Shown here: positions 55,747 to 63,827 of the stretch, one piece after another
Layout of the letters: each line of letters opens with the position of its first letter
How positions within the stretch are numbered: the stretch's first letter is position 1
From: Bordetella genomosp. 8
GTDB taxonomy: Bacteria > Pseudomonadota > Gammaproteobacteria > Burkholderiales > Burkholderiaceae_B
Direction of reading: 5' to 3'
NCBI RefSeq assembly: GCF_002119685.1
Contig: NZ_CP021108.1
Location: 1,860,001-1,924,000 of the forward strand
DNA length: 64,000 bases
Program-made: the position numbers and the translations under genes
The notes under the pieces: generated by a model
What the model saw: the letters and a program-made list of their open reading frames with translations, nothing else
What the model was told of the DNA's origin: nothing
Database searches by the model: none

Positions 55747-56721
55747 ATGGCTTACCGTACCAGGTTCGCGGCGCTGGGCGCCGCTTTGCTCGCACTCACC
55801 CTGGCAAACCCGGCATCGGCCGATTGGCCGGAACGTCCCGTCACCATCATCGTCCCGTTTCCCGCGGGCGGCGGCACCGACACGTTCGCCCGGCCCCTGG
55901 CGGAACAGCTGCGCGCGCAGCTGGGCCAGACGGTCGTCATCGACAACAAGGGCGGGGCGGGGGGCACCGTGGGCGCCGCCGTCGCGGCCAAGGCGCGTCC
56001 CGATGGCTATACCTTCTTCATGGGCGGCGCGCACCACGCGGTGGCGCCGGCGCTGTACAAGCAGCTCAGCTACGACATCCAGAAGGATTTCATCCCCGTG
56101 GCCCTGCTGGCGCAGCCGCCCCAGGTGGTCGTCATCAATGCATCCAAGCTGCCCGTCAAGACCTTGCAGGCCTTCATCGCCTACGCCAAGGAGCGGCCCG
56201 GCCAGATCAACTACGGCACGGCCGGCAAGGGCAGTACCCACCACCTGGCGGGCGAGCTGTTCGCGATGCAGACCGGGATCAAGCTGGTCGACGTGCCTTA
56301 CCAGGGCGCCGGGCCCATGCTGTCGGCGCTGATCGGGGGGCAAGTGGAAATGGCGTTCGACGGCCTGGGATCGTCGTCGGGGCACATCCGCGCGGGCAGC
56401 ATCAAGCCGCTGGCGGTGGCGGCGGCGCAGCGTTCGCCGTTTTTTCCCGATATCCCGACCGCGGCCGAGTCCGGCGTCATGAATTACGAGGTGTCCACCT
56501 GGTACGCGCTATGGGCGCCGGCCGGTACGCCGCGCCCGGCCGTCGACCGCATGATCCGCGAGGTCACCATCGCCTTGAACACGCCCAAGCTGAAAGAACA
56601 GTGGGCGTCCAACGGATCGGCGACGCCGGACCTGACGGGGCCGGAATTCGGCAAATTCGTCGATGCCGAAGTGGCGCGCTGGGGCAAGGTGGTGAAGGAC
56701 TCCGGAGTTACGCTGGAGTAG
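55747..56721 (+). CDS. Bug/TctC-type periplasmic solute receptor (malonate operon)
   Basis: A 324-aa solute receptor. The signal peptide (RFAALGAALLALTLANPASA) is followed by DWPERPVTIIVPFPAGGGTDTFARPLAEQLRAQLGQTVVIDNKGGAGG, the Bug signature. It follows matB by 224 bp and probably binds malonate or a related dicarboxylate, taking the place of the MatC carrier; no TctA/TctB membrane genes are nearby. GGAGGAGAACAAC precedes the ATG at 55747; the open frame begins further upstream. Confidence 0.9.
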   Translation: MAYRTRFAALGAALLALTLANPASADWPERPVTIIVPFPAGGGTDTFARPLAEQLRAQLGQTVVIDNKGGAGGTVGAAVAAKARPDGYTFFMGGAHHAVAPALYKQLSYDIQKDFIPVALLAQPPQVVVINASKLPVKTLQAFIAYAKERPGQINYGTAGKGSTHHLAGELFAMQTGIKLVDVPYQGAGPMLSALIGGQVEMAFDGLGSSSGHIRAGSIKPLAVAAAQRSPFFPDIPTAAESGVMNYEVSTWYALWAPAGTPRPAVDRMIREVTIALNTPKLKEQWASNGSATPDLTGPEFGKFVDAEVARWGKVVKDSGVTLE

Positions 56722-56795
56722 ATCGCCGCTGCTGGCGGGCGGCGCCCGCCGCCGGCGCCAGGGGCCGGCGGGCGTCGGGCCGAAGGCCTCAGGCC

Positions 56796-56827
56796 ATCGG
56801 CGCACGGCCCGTCGGCCGTGCGCCGAT
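56796..56827. other. Large perfect hairpin between convergent genes
   Basis: Perfect 14-bp arms (ATCGGCGCACGGCC and GGCCGTGCGCCGAT) around a CGTC loop lie between the receptor gene and the convergent aldo/keto reductase gene. No T-tract is present. It can act as a transcript barrier for both directions. Confidence 0.75.
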
Positions 56828-56834
56828 CAGCCCT

Positions 56835-57791
56835 TCAGCGCCATGCACTGGCCTCGTCCAGGCTGCGCATGATCTCCGGCGGCAGCGTCAGATAGGCGGC
56901 CTTGACCAGATCGTCCAGCTGCGCCAGCGACGTCGCGCTGGCGATGGGGGCGGCGATGCCGGGCTGCGCGATGGTCCAGGCCAGCGCCACCTGGGCGGGC
57001 GTGGCGCCGGTCGCTTCCGCCGCCTTGTCCAGCGCGTCCAGGATACGGATGCCGCGATCGTTCAGATACGTCTCGACGATCTTCTTGCCGCGCACGCTCT
57101 TGCCGGCATCGGCCGCCGTGCGGTACTTGCCGGACAGGAAGCCGCTGGCCAGCGCGTAGTAGTTGATCGTGCCCAGCCCCTGCGCCGTCACCACCGCCTG
57201 CAGTGCGCTTTCATAGGGTTCGCGCGAATACATGTTGTATTCGGGCTGAATGGATTCATAGCGCGGCAGGCCATTGCGTTCGCTGAACAGCAGGGCCTCG
57301 GACAGCCGCACCGCGGTGTAGTTGGAAGCGCCGATGGCGCGTATCTTGCCCTGGTCGCGCAGCTTGCCGTACGCCGCCAGGGTGTCCGTCAGCGGCGTAT
57401 CGGGATCGTCGCGATGCGATTGGTAGAGATCGATATAGTCCGTCTGCAGCCGTGCCAGCGAGTCTTCCACGGCGCGCGCGATATACGCCGGCGACAGGCC
57501 TTTCGCCTTGGGGCCCATTTCCATGCCCACCTTGGTGGCGATGATCACTTTGTCCCGCTTGCCCGACTTGGCCAGCCACTTGCCGATGATGACCTCGGAT
57601 TCCCCGCCGCGGTTGCCGGGCGCCCAGCGGGAATAGACGTCGGCGGTGTCGATGAAATTCAAGCCGGCGTCGACCATGGCGTCCAGCAGGGAAAAGGCCT
57701 CCGCTTCGCCGACGGTCCAGCCGAAGACATTGCCGCCGAACGCCAGCGGCGGGACGGTCAGGCCGGAACGGCCAAGTTGACGTTGTTGCAT
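56835..57791 (-). CDS. Aldo/keto reductase
   Basis: A 318-aa NADPH-dependent reductase of the AKR superfamily (YajO/YghZ-like branch). Catalytic tetrad pieces: NFIDTADVYSRWAPGN (Asp, Tyr), VIIATKVGMEMG (Lys) and DLYQSHRDD (His). GASNYTAVRLSEALLFSE and the NADP-binding C-terminal IASATSLAQLDDLVKAA match the family. The ATG at 57791 gives the usual start QQRQLGRSGLTVPPLAFGG. It is divergent from the TrpXYZ-like operon. Confidence 0.92.
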   Translation of the reverse strand: MQQRQLGRSGLTVPPLAFGGNVFGWTVGEAEAFSLLDAMVDAGLNFIDTADVYSRWAPGNRGGESEVIIGKWLAKSGKRDKVIIATKVGMEMGPKAKGLSPAYIARAVEDSLARLQTDYIDLYQSHRDDPDTPLTDTLAAYGKLRDQGKIRAIGASNYTAVRLSEALLFSERNGLPRYESIQPEYNMYSREPYESALQAVVTAQGLGTINYYALASGFLSGKYRTAADAGKSVRGKKIVETYLNDRGIRILDALDKAAEATGATPAQVALAWTIAQPGIAAPIASATSLAQLDDLVKAAYLTLPPEIMRSLDEASAWR

Positions 57792-57878
57792 GGTCAGGTC
57801 GCTCTCTCGAAGGTTGTATTGCTTGCCAGACAAATGCCCGGCGAGGCGTCAGAAATTTCTTCTTGTCGATATGGTTCT

Positions 57879-57901
57879 TTCGGCCAAGTATATCGGCCGA
57901 A
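57879..57901. promoter_or_regulatory. Inverted repeat in the divergent promoter region before trpX
   Basis: Arms TTCGGCC and GGCCGAA (7 bp, perfect) flank AAGTATATC. The spacer includes TATATC, a possible -10, 17-20 bp after TTGTCG. It lies 160 bp before the binding-protein ATG and about 90 bp before the reductase start on the other strand. Operator function is inferred. Confidence 0.45.
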
Positions 57902-58060
57902 TGGCGGCGCGACGTACTTACCGAAAAGTTCAGGGATTTCCCCCGCGTGGCGGTCCACTACGCCAAGTTAGACTATGCACTTTTAGGGGACGGGCAGTAC
58001 TCGCAGCCCGCCACGGGCGGCCCGTCCCAGGCGCATTCCAAGGTCGAGGAGCCTGCTTAT

Positions 58061-59050
58061 ATGTCTAAGACAAAATCCGCCGCATTCGCGATTGCCGGCG
58101 CGTTGGGGCTGGCTGCCGCGCTGCACTCCGGCGGAGCCGCGCTATCCGCCCCCGCCGGGCAGAAGTCGGTGGCCGTCATGGCCATCGTCGAGCATCCCGC
58201 GCTGGATGCCGTGCGCGATGGCGTCAAGGACGCGCTCAAGGCGAAAGGCTACGACGCCAGCAAGAACCTGAAATGGCAATACCAGAGCGCGCAAGGCAAT
58301 ACCGGCACCGCTGCGCAGATCGCCCGCAAGTTCGTCGGCGATCGTCCCGATGCCATCGTCGCCATCGCCACGCCGGCGGCGCAGGCCGTGGTGGCGGCCA
58401 CCAAGGATATCCCGGTCGTCTACGCCGCGGTCACCGATCCCGTGGCGGCACAGCTGGTACCGTCGATGGGGCCCTCTGGCACCAATGTCACCGGCGTTTC
58501 CGACGCGCTGGAACTGGACCGGCAGATCGACCTGATCCGCAAGATCGTGCCCAACGCCAAGCGCGTGGGCATCGTCTACAACCCTGGCGAAGCCAATTCC
58601 GTGGTCGTCGTCAAGCAGATGCAGGAACTCCTGCCCAAGGCCGGCATGAGCCTGGTCGAAGCCGCCGCGCCGCGCACCGTGGACGTCGCCGCCGCCGCGC
58701 GCAGCCTGATCGGCAAGGTGGACGTCATCTACACCAGCACGGACAACAACGTCGTGTCCGCCTACGAGTCGCTGGTCAAGGTGGGCACCGACGCCAAGAT
58801 CCCGCTGATCGCGGCGGACAACGACAGTGTCAAGCGCGGGGCGATCGCCGCGCAAGGCGTCGATTACTACCAGCTGGGCCAGCAGGTCGGCGACATCGTG
58901 GCACGCATCCTGAAGGGTGAAAAACCGGGCGCGATCGCGTCGGCCACGGTCAACAAGGTGCAGCTCACCTTGAATCCGGCCGCTGCCCAGGCCCAGGGCG
59001 TCGCCTTGCCGGAAGCCCTGATCAAGTCGGCTGCGACGGTCATCAAGTAA
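58061..59050 (+). CDS. ABC transporter substrate-binding protein (TrpX-like)
   Basis: A 329-aa periplasmic receptor of the ABC_sub_bind (PF04392) family. The signal peptide (AAFAIAGALGLAAALHSGGAALSAPAG) leads to VAVMAIVEHPALDAVRDGVKDALKAKGYD, the family signature, with IVYTSTDNNVVSAYESL-like ligand-lobe residues. The ATG at 58061 has GAGGAG 10 bp upstream; the open frame runs from 57863. The next two genes are the matching permease and ATPase. The family is often annotated as transporting tryptophan or other amino acids; the ligand is not shown here. Confidence 0.9.
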   Translation: MSKTKSAAFAIAGALGLAAALHSGGAALSAPAGQKSVAVMAIVEHPALDAVRDGVKDALKAKGYDASKNLKWQYQSAQGNTGTAAQIARKFVGDRPDAIVAIATPAAQAVVAATKDIPVVYAAVTDPVAAQLVPSMGPSGTNVTGVSDALELDRQIDLIRKIVPNAKRVGIVYNPGEANSVVVVKQMQELLPKAGMSLVEAAAPRTVDVAAAARSLIGKVDVIYTSTDNNVVSAYESLVKVGTDAKIPLIAADNDSVKRGAIAAQGVDYYQLGQQVGDIVARILKGEKPGAIASATVNKVQLTLNPAAAQAQGVALPEALIKSAATVIK

Positions 59051-59065
59051 GCCACGGCCGCCAAG

Positions 59066-59956
59066 ATGTCTTTTTTCTCTTTGCTGGGCGCGCTGGAGAT
59101 CGGTCTGGTCTTCAGCCTGGTGGCCCTGGGCGTCCTGATTTCCTTTCGTCTGCTGCGTTTTCCCGACCTGACGGTCGATGGCAGTTTCCCGCTGGGCGCC
59201 GCGGTGGCGGCCACCATGATCTCGGCGGGCTTCAATCCCTTCGCCGCGACCGGGTGCGCCATCATGGCGGGCGCGCTGGCAGGCTGGGTGACCGGCTGGC
59301 TGAACATCAAGCTGCGCATCATGGACCTGCTCGCCAGCATCCTGGTCATGATCGCCTTGTACTCGATCAACCTGCGCGTGATGGGCCGGCCGAACGTGCC
59401 GCTGATCACCGAACCTACCGTCTACACCATGCTGCAGCCCAAGTGGCTCAGCGACTACATGGCGCGGCCCCTGATCCTGCTGGTGGTGGTGATCGCCTGC
59501 AAGCTGCTGCTGGACTGGTTTCTTTCCACCGAGCTGGGGCTGGCGTTGCGGGCGACCGGCGCCAATCCGCGCATGGCGCGCGCCCAGGGCGTCAACACCG
59601 GACGGCTCGTCCTGGGTGGCATGGCACTATCCAATGCGCTGGTGGCGCTGGCCGGCGCCCTGTTCGCGCAGGCGCAGGGCGGGGCGGACATCTCCATGGG
59701 CCTGGGCACCATCGTGATCGGCCTGGCCGCGGTCATCGTCGGCGAAAGCCTGCTGCCGGCGCGCCGCATCGCGCTGGCGACGCTGGCGGTCATCCTGGGT
59801 GCCATCGTCTACCGCTTCTTCGTCACCCTGGCGCTGAACATCGATTTCATCGGCCTGCAGGCCCAGGACCTGAACCTGGTGACCGCGGTGCTGGTGACGA
59901 TCGCGCTGGTGATCCCGCGCCTGCGTCGGCGCCGGCGTCCGGGACAAGGGGCCTGA
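59066..59956 (+). CDS. ABC transporter permease (TrpY-like)
   Basis: A 296-aa permease of the BPD_transp_2 family with about eight hydrophobic segments. LEIGLVFSLVALGVLISFRLLRFPDLTVDGSFPLGAAVAATMI and LGLALRATGANPRMARAQGVNTGRLVLGGMALSNALVALAGAL are characteristic. It begins 15 bp after the receptor gene and ends 1 bp before the ATPase gene, so all three are coupled. Confidence 0.92.
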   Translation: MSFFSLLGALEIGLVFSLVALGVLISFRLLRFPDLTVDGSFPLGAAVAATMISAGFNPFAATGCAIMAGALAGWVTGWLNIKLRIMDLLASILVMIALYSINLRVMGRPNVPLITEPTVYTMLQPKWLSDYMARPLILLVVVIACKLLLDWFLSTELGLALRATGANPRMARAQGVNTGRLVLGGMALSNALVALAGALFAQAQGGADISMGLGTIVIGLAAVIVGESLLPARRIALATLAVILGAIVYRFFVTLALNIDFIGLQAQDLNLVTAVLVTIALVIPRLRRRRRPGQGA

Positions 59957-59957
59957 C

Positions 59958-60752
59958 ATGCTGACCGCCCACGATCTGCACATTACCTTCAATCCCGGCA
60001 CGCCCATCGAAACCCGCGCGCTGCGCGGCTTGTCCCTGCATATCCCGACCGGCCAGTTCGTCACCGTCATCGGCTCCAACGGCGCCGGCAAGTCGACGTT
60101 CCTGAATGCGGTGTCGGGCGACCAGGCGGTGGACAGCGGCCGCATCGAAATCGACGGCAGGGACATGACCCGCCAGCCGTCCTGGGGCCGCGCCGATTAC
60201 GTCGCCCGCGTGTTCCAGGACCCCATGGCCGGCACCTGCGAGGACCTGACCATAGAGGAAAACATGGCGCTGGCGCAGGCCCGCGGCGCGCGCCGCGGGC
60301 TGCGGCACGCCGTCAAGGCCGCCATGCGCGGCGGGTTCCGCGAACGGCTCGCCACCCTGGGGCTGGGCTTGGAAAACCGCCTGGGCGACCGCATCGGGCT
60401 GCTGTCGGGCGGCCAGCGCCAGGCCGTCAGCCTGCTGATGGCCGCCCTGCGGCCTTCGCGCCTGCTGCTGCTGGACGAACACACGGCGGCGCTCGATCCG
60501 CGCACCGCCGACTTCGTGCTCGGCCTGACCGCGCGCATCGTCGCCGAAAACCGGTTGACCACGCTGATGGTGACGCACAGCATGCGGCAGGCCCTGGAAG
60601 TCGGCGATCGCACCGTCATGCTGCACCAGGGCCAGGTGGTGCTCGACGTCTCCGGCGAAGAGCGCAAGGGACTGAGCGTCTCCGACCTGCTCGCCATGTT
60701 CGAGCGGGTGCGGGGCGAAAAGCTGGCCGACGACGCCTTGCTGCTGGGCTGA
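59958..60752 (+). CDS. ABC transporter ATP-binding protein (TrpZ-like)
   Basis: A 264-aa ATPase with Walker A GSNGAGKST, the ABC signature LLSGGQRQAVSLLMAA, Walker B LLLLDEHTAALD and the H-loop TLMVTHSMRQAL. The Walker B has His after the catalytic Glu (DEHTA), as in this transporter family. Immediately after the stop (4 bp gap) the patatin gene begins. Confidence 0.93.
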   Translation: MLTAHDLHITFNPGTPIETRALRGLSLHIPTGQFVTVIGSNGAGKSTFLNAVSGDQAVDSGRIEIDGRDMTRQPSWGRADYVARVFQDPMAGTCEDLTIEENMALAQARGARRGLRHAVKAAMRGGFRERLATLGLGLENRLGDRIGLLSGGQRQAVSLLMAALRPSRLLLLDEHTAALDPRTADFVLGLTARIVAENRLTTLMVTHSMRQALEVGDRTVMLHQGQVVLDVSGEERKGLSVSDLLAMFERVRGEKLADDALLLG

Positions 60753-60756
60753 CGCC

Positions 60757-61872
60757 ATGGTCCGGTCCAGGCGCGACAAATGTGCATACGGCACGGTGGC
60801 GTTGGTGCTGCAGGGCGGCGGGGCGCTGGGTTCCTACCAGGCCGGCGTGTACGAAGGCCTGCACGACGATGGCCTGCGGCCCGATTGGGTGTCGGGGATC
60901 TCCATCGGCGCCATTAATGCCGCCATCATCGCCGGTTCGCCCGAAGGCGAGCGCGTGGAGCGCCTGCGCGGCTTCTGGGAAACCATCTGCCGTTCCTACG
61001 GTTACGAAAACCTGCCGTGGGGGGCATGGATGAACGGCCGGCTGGCGGCGGCCTCGGCGCTGTTGCATGGCCAACCGGGATTCTTCAAGCCGCGCGTGCC
61101 GCCGCCGTTCTTCCAGCAGGGCATCGCCGCCACCAGCTATTACGACACGTCGCCGCTGCTGGAGACGCTGCGCACCTATGTCGATTTCGGCCTGCTGAAC
61201 AAAGGAACCGTACGCGCCAGCTTCGGCGCGGTGAACGTGCGCACCGGCAATTTTTCCTACTTCGATAGCACGCAGTGCGAGCTGACGCCGCATCATGTCA
61301 TGGCGTCCGGGGCCTTGCCGCCGGGGTTTCCGCCGGTGGAAATCGACGGCGAATACTACTGGGACGGCGGCCTGGTATCGAACACGCCGCTGTACTACGT
61401 GCTGACGGGCAGTCCGATGCGCGACACGCTGGTCTTCCAGGTCGATCTCTGGCCGGCGCGCGGCCCGCTCCCCGCGAACATGGATGAAGTCGAAGAGCGC
61501 CGCAAGGACATCCAGTACTCCAGCCGTACGCGCCTGGTCACCGATACCCTGAAATCCAACATCAAGCTGCGCGAAGACCTGCAGCGCGTACTGGCCATGC
61601 TGCCGCCTCAGCGGCGCAACGCGCCCGACCTGGCCGAGATCCGCCGCGACGCGCAGATTCCGGCGATCAACGTGATCAACCTGATCTACGACACGAAGAA
61701 CTACGAGCGCCATTCCAAGGACTACGAATTCGGCGCCGAAGCCATGCGCGATCACTGGGCGTCCGGCCTGGCCGATGTCCGCTCGACGCTGGGGCTGCCT
61801 GGCGTGCTGGACCTACCGCCGGAAGGCGAACATTTCGTCACGCACGACGTCCATCGTCCAGACAACGTGTGA
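60757..61872 (+). CDS. Patatin-like phospholipase
   Basis: A 371-aa serine hydrolase. The oxyanion hole VLQGGGALGSYQAGVYEGL, the nucleophile elbow GISIGAINAAIIAG and the catalytic Asp in YYWDGGLVSNTPLYYV are all present. No signal peptide. Members hydrolyse phospholipids or, in other branches, PHB-like esters. It follows the ABC ATPase gene by 4 bp and is probably on the same transcript, an unusual partner for an amino-acid-type importer. Confidence 0.9.
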   Translation: MVRSRRDKCAYGTVALVLQGGGALGSYQAGVYEGLHDDGLRPDWVSGISIGAINAAIIAGSPEGERVERLRGFWETICRSYGYENLPWGAWMNGRLAAASALLHGQPGFFKPRVPPPFFQQGIAATSYYDTSPLLETLRTYVDFGLLNKGTVRASFGAVNVRTGNFSYFDSTQCELTPHHVMASGALPPGFPPVEIDGEYYWDGGLVSNTPLYYVLTGSPMRDTLVFQVDLWPARGPLPANMDEVEERRKDIQYSSRTRLVTDTLKSNIKLREDLQRVLAMLPPQRRNAPDLAEIRRDAQIPAINVINLIYDTKNYERHSKDYEFGAEAMRDHWASGLADVRSTLGLPGVLDLPPEGEHFVTHDVHRPDNV

Positions 61873-61983
61873 GCGTCCGTGCCGAGGATCCGTCCTAATT
61901 GGCATCCGCATCGGAAACGCAAGGAAATCAAGGTGGTAGCTTTCGCTGCACCTCGATCATCCTTCGCAATCTTGTGGAATGTC

Positions 61984-62937
61984 ATGGAATCGTGCACCCA
62001 GACTGAAGATACGCCGCTTTCCCTGGCCTTGTGGGAGCCGGACGACGATACCCGCAATCGGACCGTCCATCTGCTCGCCCGGCTGGGTTTTCACGTTCAT
62101 GGCTGCCGTGACGCCGCCGGCCTTTTCCAGTGGCTGGATCTGCGCGATCCGGACCTGGTGCTGGTCGGGGCGAGCGCGCCGGTCAGCCAGGTGGTGGATG
62201 CCGTGCTGCCGCGCCTGAGCGCGCATTACGGCGCCGGCATCCTGCTGCAGGCGCCCGACGCAGCCCAGCAGACCCGCCTGAACGCGTTGCAGGCAGGCGC
62301 CCACATGTGCCTGGACCGGCGCTACGAGGCGAACGAACTCGCCGCGTTGCTGCGTGCCCAGGCGCGCCGGGCGATGCGCCAGCGGCGGCGATCGGCGGGG
62401 ACAGCGGGCGCGCCCGCGGCCAGGCCGCCGGTGCATCCCGCGTCAACGCCCGCCGCCCATCCCGCCGTCCGGGCCGCGCCGACCCCGAACGCCGTGGGGC
62501 TGGTCGGATCCACCGATATCGCAGGCCTGCTGGGATCGGCGCCGGGCAGCCGTACCGCGGGTTATGCCTTGCGCGGCATGGCCATGCAGGGCGGCGCGGC
62601 AGCGGGCGCGCCGGCAGCGGGGATCCCGCGCAACATGCCCGCCCGCGAGCCCTGGCGCGTGCTTTACCAGGGCTGGGTGCTGGTGACGCCCGCCGGCAAG
62701 CGCATCCACCTGACGGGCACGGAGCGGGCCTGCTTCATCTGCCTGCTGGACAATCCCAAGCGCGAGCTTTCCCGCGCCGCCATGAGCGAATTCATGACCG
62801 CCACCAATCTGCGTTCGGTGAACGTGGCGATCAGCCGCCTGCGCAAGAAGGTCCAGGAAAGCGGCGAAAGGCTGCCCTTGCATACGGTCCATGGCATGGG
62901 CTATGTGTTCGTGGGAGAACTGGCTACGCAGGAATAG
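61984..62937 (+). CDS. OmpR-type winged-helix regulator with a degenerate receiver
   Basis: A 317-aa protein. Residues 11-128 fold like a response-regulator receiver (LSLALWEPDDDTRNRTVHLLARLGF keeps the acidic pair), but the phospho-acceptor position is not Asp: the beta-3 strand reads PDLVLVGASAPV (Gly62). The beta-5 lysine is also missing (CLDRRY). An Ala/Pro/Gly-rich linker (about 130-220) follows, then a classic OmpR/PhoB wHTH (VLYQGWVLVTPAGKRIHLTGTERACFICLLDN and SVNVAISRLRKKVQESG, TVHGMGYVF). No sensor kinase is adjacent. The ATG at 61984 is the best start; in-frame GTG codons lie upstream. Confidence 0.85.
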   Translation: MESCTQTEDTPLSLALWEPDDDTRNRTVHLLARLGFHVHGCRDAAGLFQWLDLRDPDLVLVGASAPVSQVVDAVLPRLSAHYGAGILLQAPDAAQQTRLNALQAGAHMCLDRRYEANELAALLRAQARRAMRQRRRSAGTAGAPAARPPVHPASTPAAHPAVRAAPTPNAVGLVGSTDIAGLLGSAPGSRTAGYALRGMAMQGGAAAGAPAAGIPRNMPAREPWRVLYQGWVLVTPAGKRIHLTGTERACFICLLDNPKRELSRAAMSEFMTATNLRSVNVAISRLRKKVQESGERLPLHTVHGMGYVFVGELATQE

Positions 62938-62938
62938 G

Positions 62939-63003
62939 TGGGTGTGGGCTGGTGTGGACGGCTGTGGCGGGGTAGGGCCGGGTGTGGTCAGGCGTGGCCG
63001 GCC
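62939..63003 (+). repeat. GT-rich, G-run-rich tract between the regulator and pdxJ
   Basis: Irregular repeats of GTGTGG/GGGTGTGG and related GGG runs fill about 65 bp directly after the regulator stop; they include GGGG-TA-GGG-CC-GGG. The strand bias (G on plus) is clear. It is a candidate G-quadruplex or simply a degenerated simple repeat. Confidence 0.6.
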
Positions 63004-63012
63004 GCGCGGCGC

Positions 63013-63018
63013 GATAAT
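63013..63018 (+). promoter_or_regulatory. Candidate -10 element of the pdxJ promoter
   Basis: GATAAT, overlapping TAATAT, lies 71 bp before the pdxJ ATG, directly after the G-rich tract. No clear -35 is visible. The call rests on the only AT-rich patch in the gap. Confidence 0.35.
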
Positions 63019-63089
63019 ATTGTCCTGTTCCGTTCCGGCTGCCCTGTATCGATGGGCGGTGCGCCGGAACCCAGACGACACGCGACGCG

Positions 63090-63827
63090 ATGATAGACCT
63101 AGGCGTAAATATCGACCACGTAGCCACGCTGCGCCAGCAACGGCACACCGATTATCCCGACCCCATCGAAGCGGCCCTGCGCGCCGAAGACGCTGGCGCC
63201 GACGTAATCACCCTGCATCTGCGCGAGGATCGGCGCCATATCCAGGACGACGACGTCCGTCGCCTGCGGCCGCTGCTGCGTACCCGGATGAACCTGGAAT
63301 GCGCGGTCACTCGCGAAATGCTGGACATCGCCTGCGATGTACGCCCGCAGGACGTCTGCCTGGTGCCTGAAAAGCGCGCGGAACTGACCACGGAAGGCGG
63401 CCTGGATGTCGTCGGCGGCCTGGCTGCCGTCACCGGCGCCGTGTCGCAGCTGCACGATGCCGGCATCCGGGTGTCCCTGTTCATCGATCCCGACGCCGCG
63501 CAGATCGCCGCCGCCGCCCGCAGCGGGGCGCGCGTCGTCGAGCTGCACACCGGCGCCTACGCCGAGGCCGATGGCGATGCCGCCCAGGCCGAACTGGCGC
63601 GCATCCGGCGCGCCGTGGCCGAAGGGCTGCGCCATGGGCTGCAGGTCAATGCCGGGCACGGGCTGCACTACGGCAACGTCCAGCCGATTGCCGCGCTGGA
63701 TGGCATCGCGGAACTGAATATCGGCCATGCCATCGTGGCGCGCGCGGTGTTCGACGGTTGGGAAAAAGCCGTGCGCGACATGAAGGCGCTGATGGTGCGG
63801 GCGCGCGTGGCACCGGATATCCGCTGA
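63090..63827 (+). CDS. pdxJ: Pyridoxine 5'-phosphate synthase
   Basis: A 245-aa TIM-barrel enzyme that forms pyridoxine 5'-phosphate from deoxyxylulose 5-phosphate and 3-amino-2-oxopropyl phosphate. Signatures: [22 protein letters not shown] at the N terminus, [30 protein letters not shown], and [16 protein letters not shown]. Its stop overlaps the acpS start (TGATG), the standard pdxJ-acpS arrangement. The usual upstream recO is absent. Confidence 0.97.
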   Translation: MIDLGVNIDHVATLRQQRHTDYPDPIEAALRAEDAGADVITLHLREDRRHIQDDDVRRLRPLLRTRMNLECAVTREMLDIACDVRPQDVCLVPEKRAELTTEGGLDVVGGLAAVTGAVSQLHDAGIRVSLFIDPDAAQIAAAARSGARVVELHTGAYAEADGDAAQAELARIRRAVAEGLRHGLQVNAGHGLHYGNVQPIAALDGIAELNIGHAIVARAVFDGWEKAVRDMKALMVRARVAPDIR

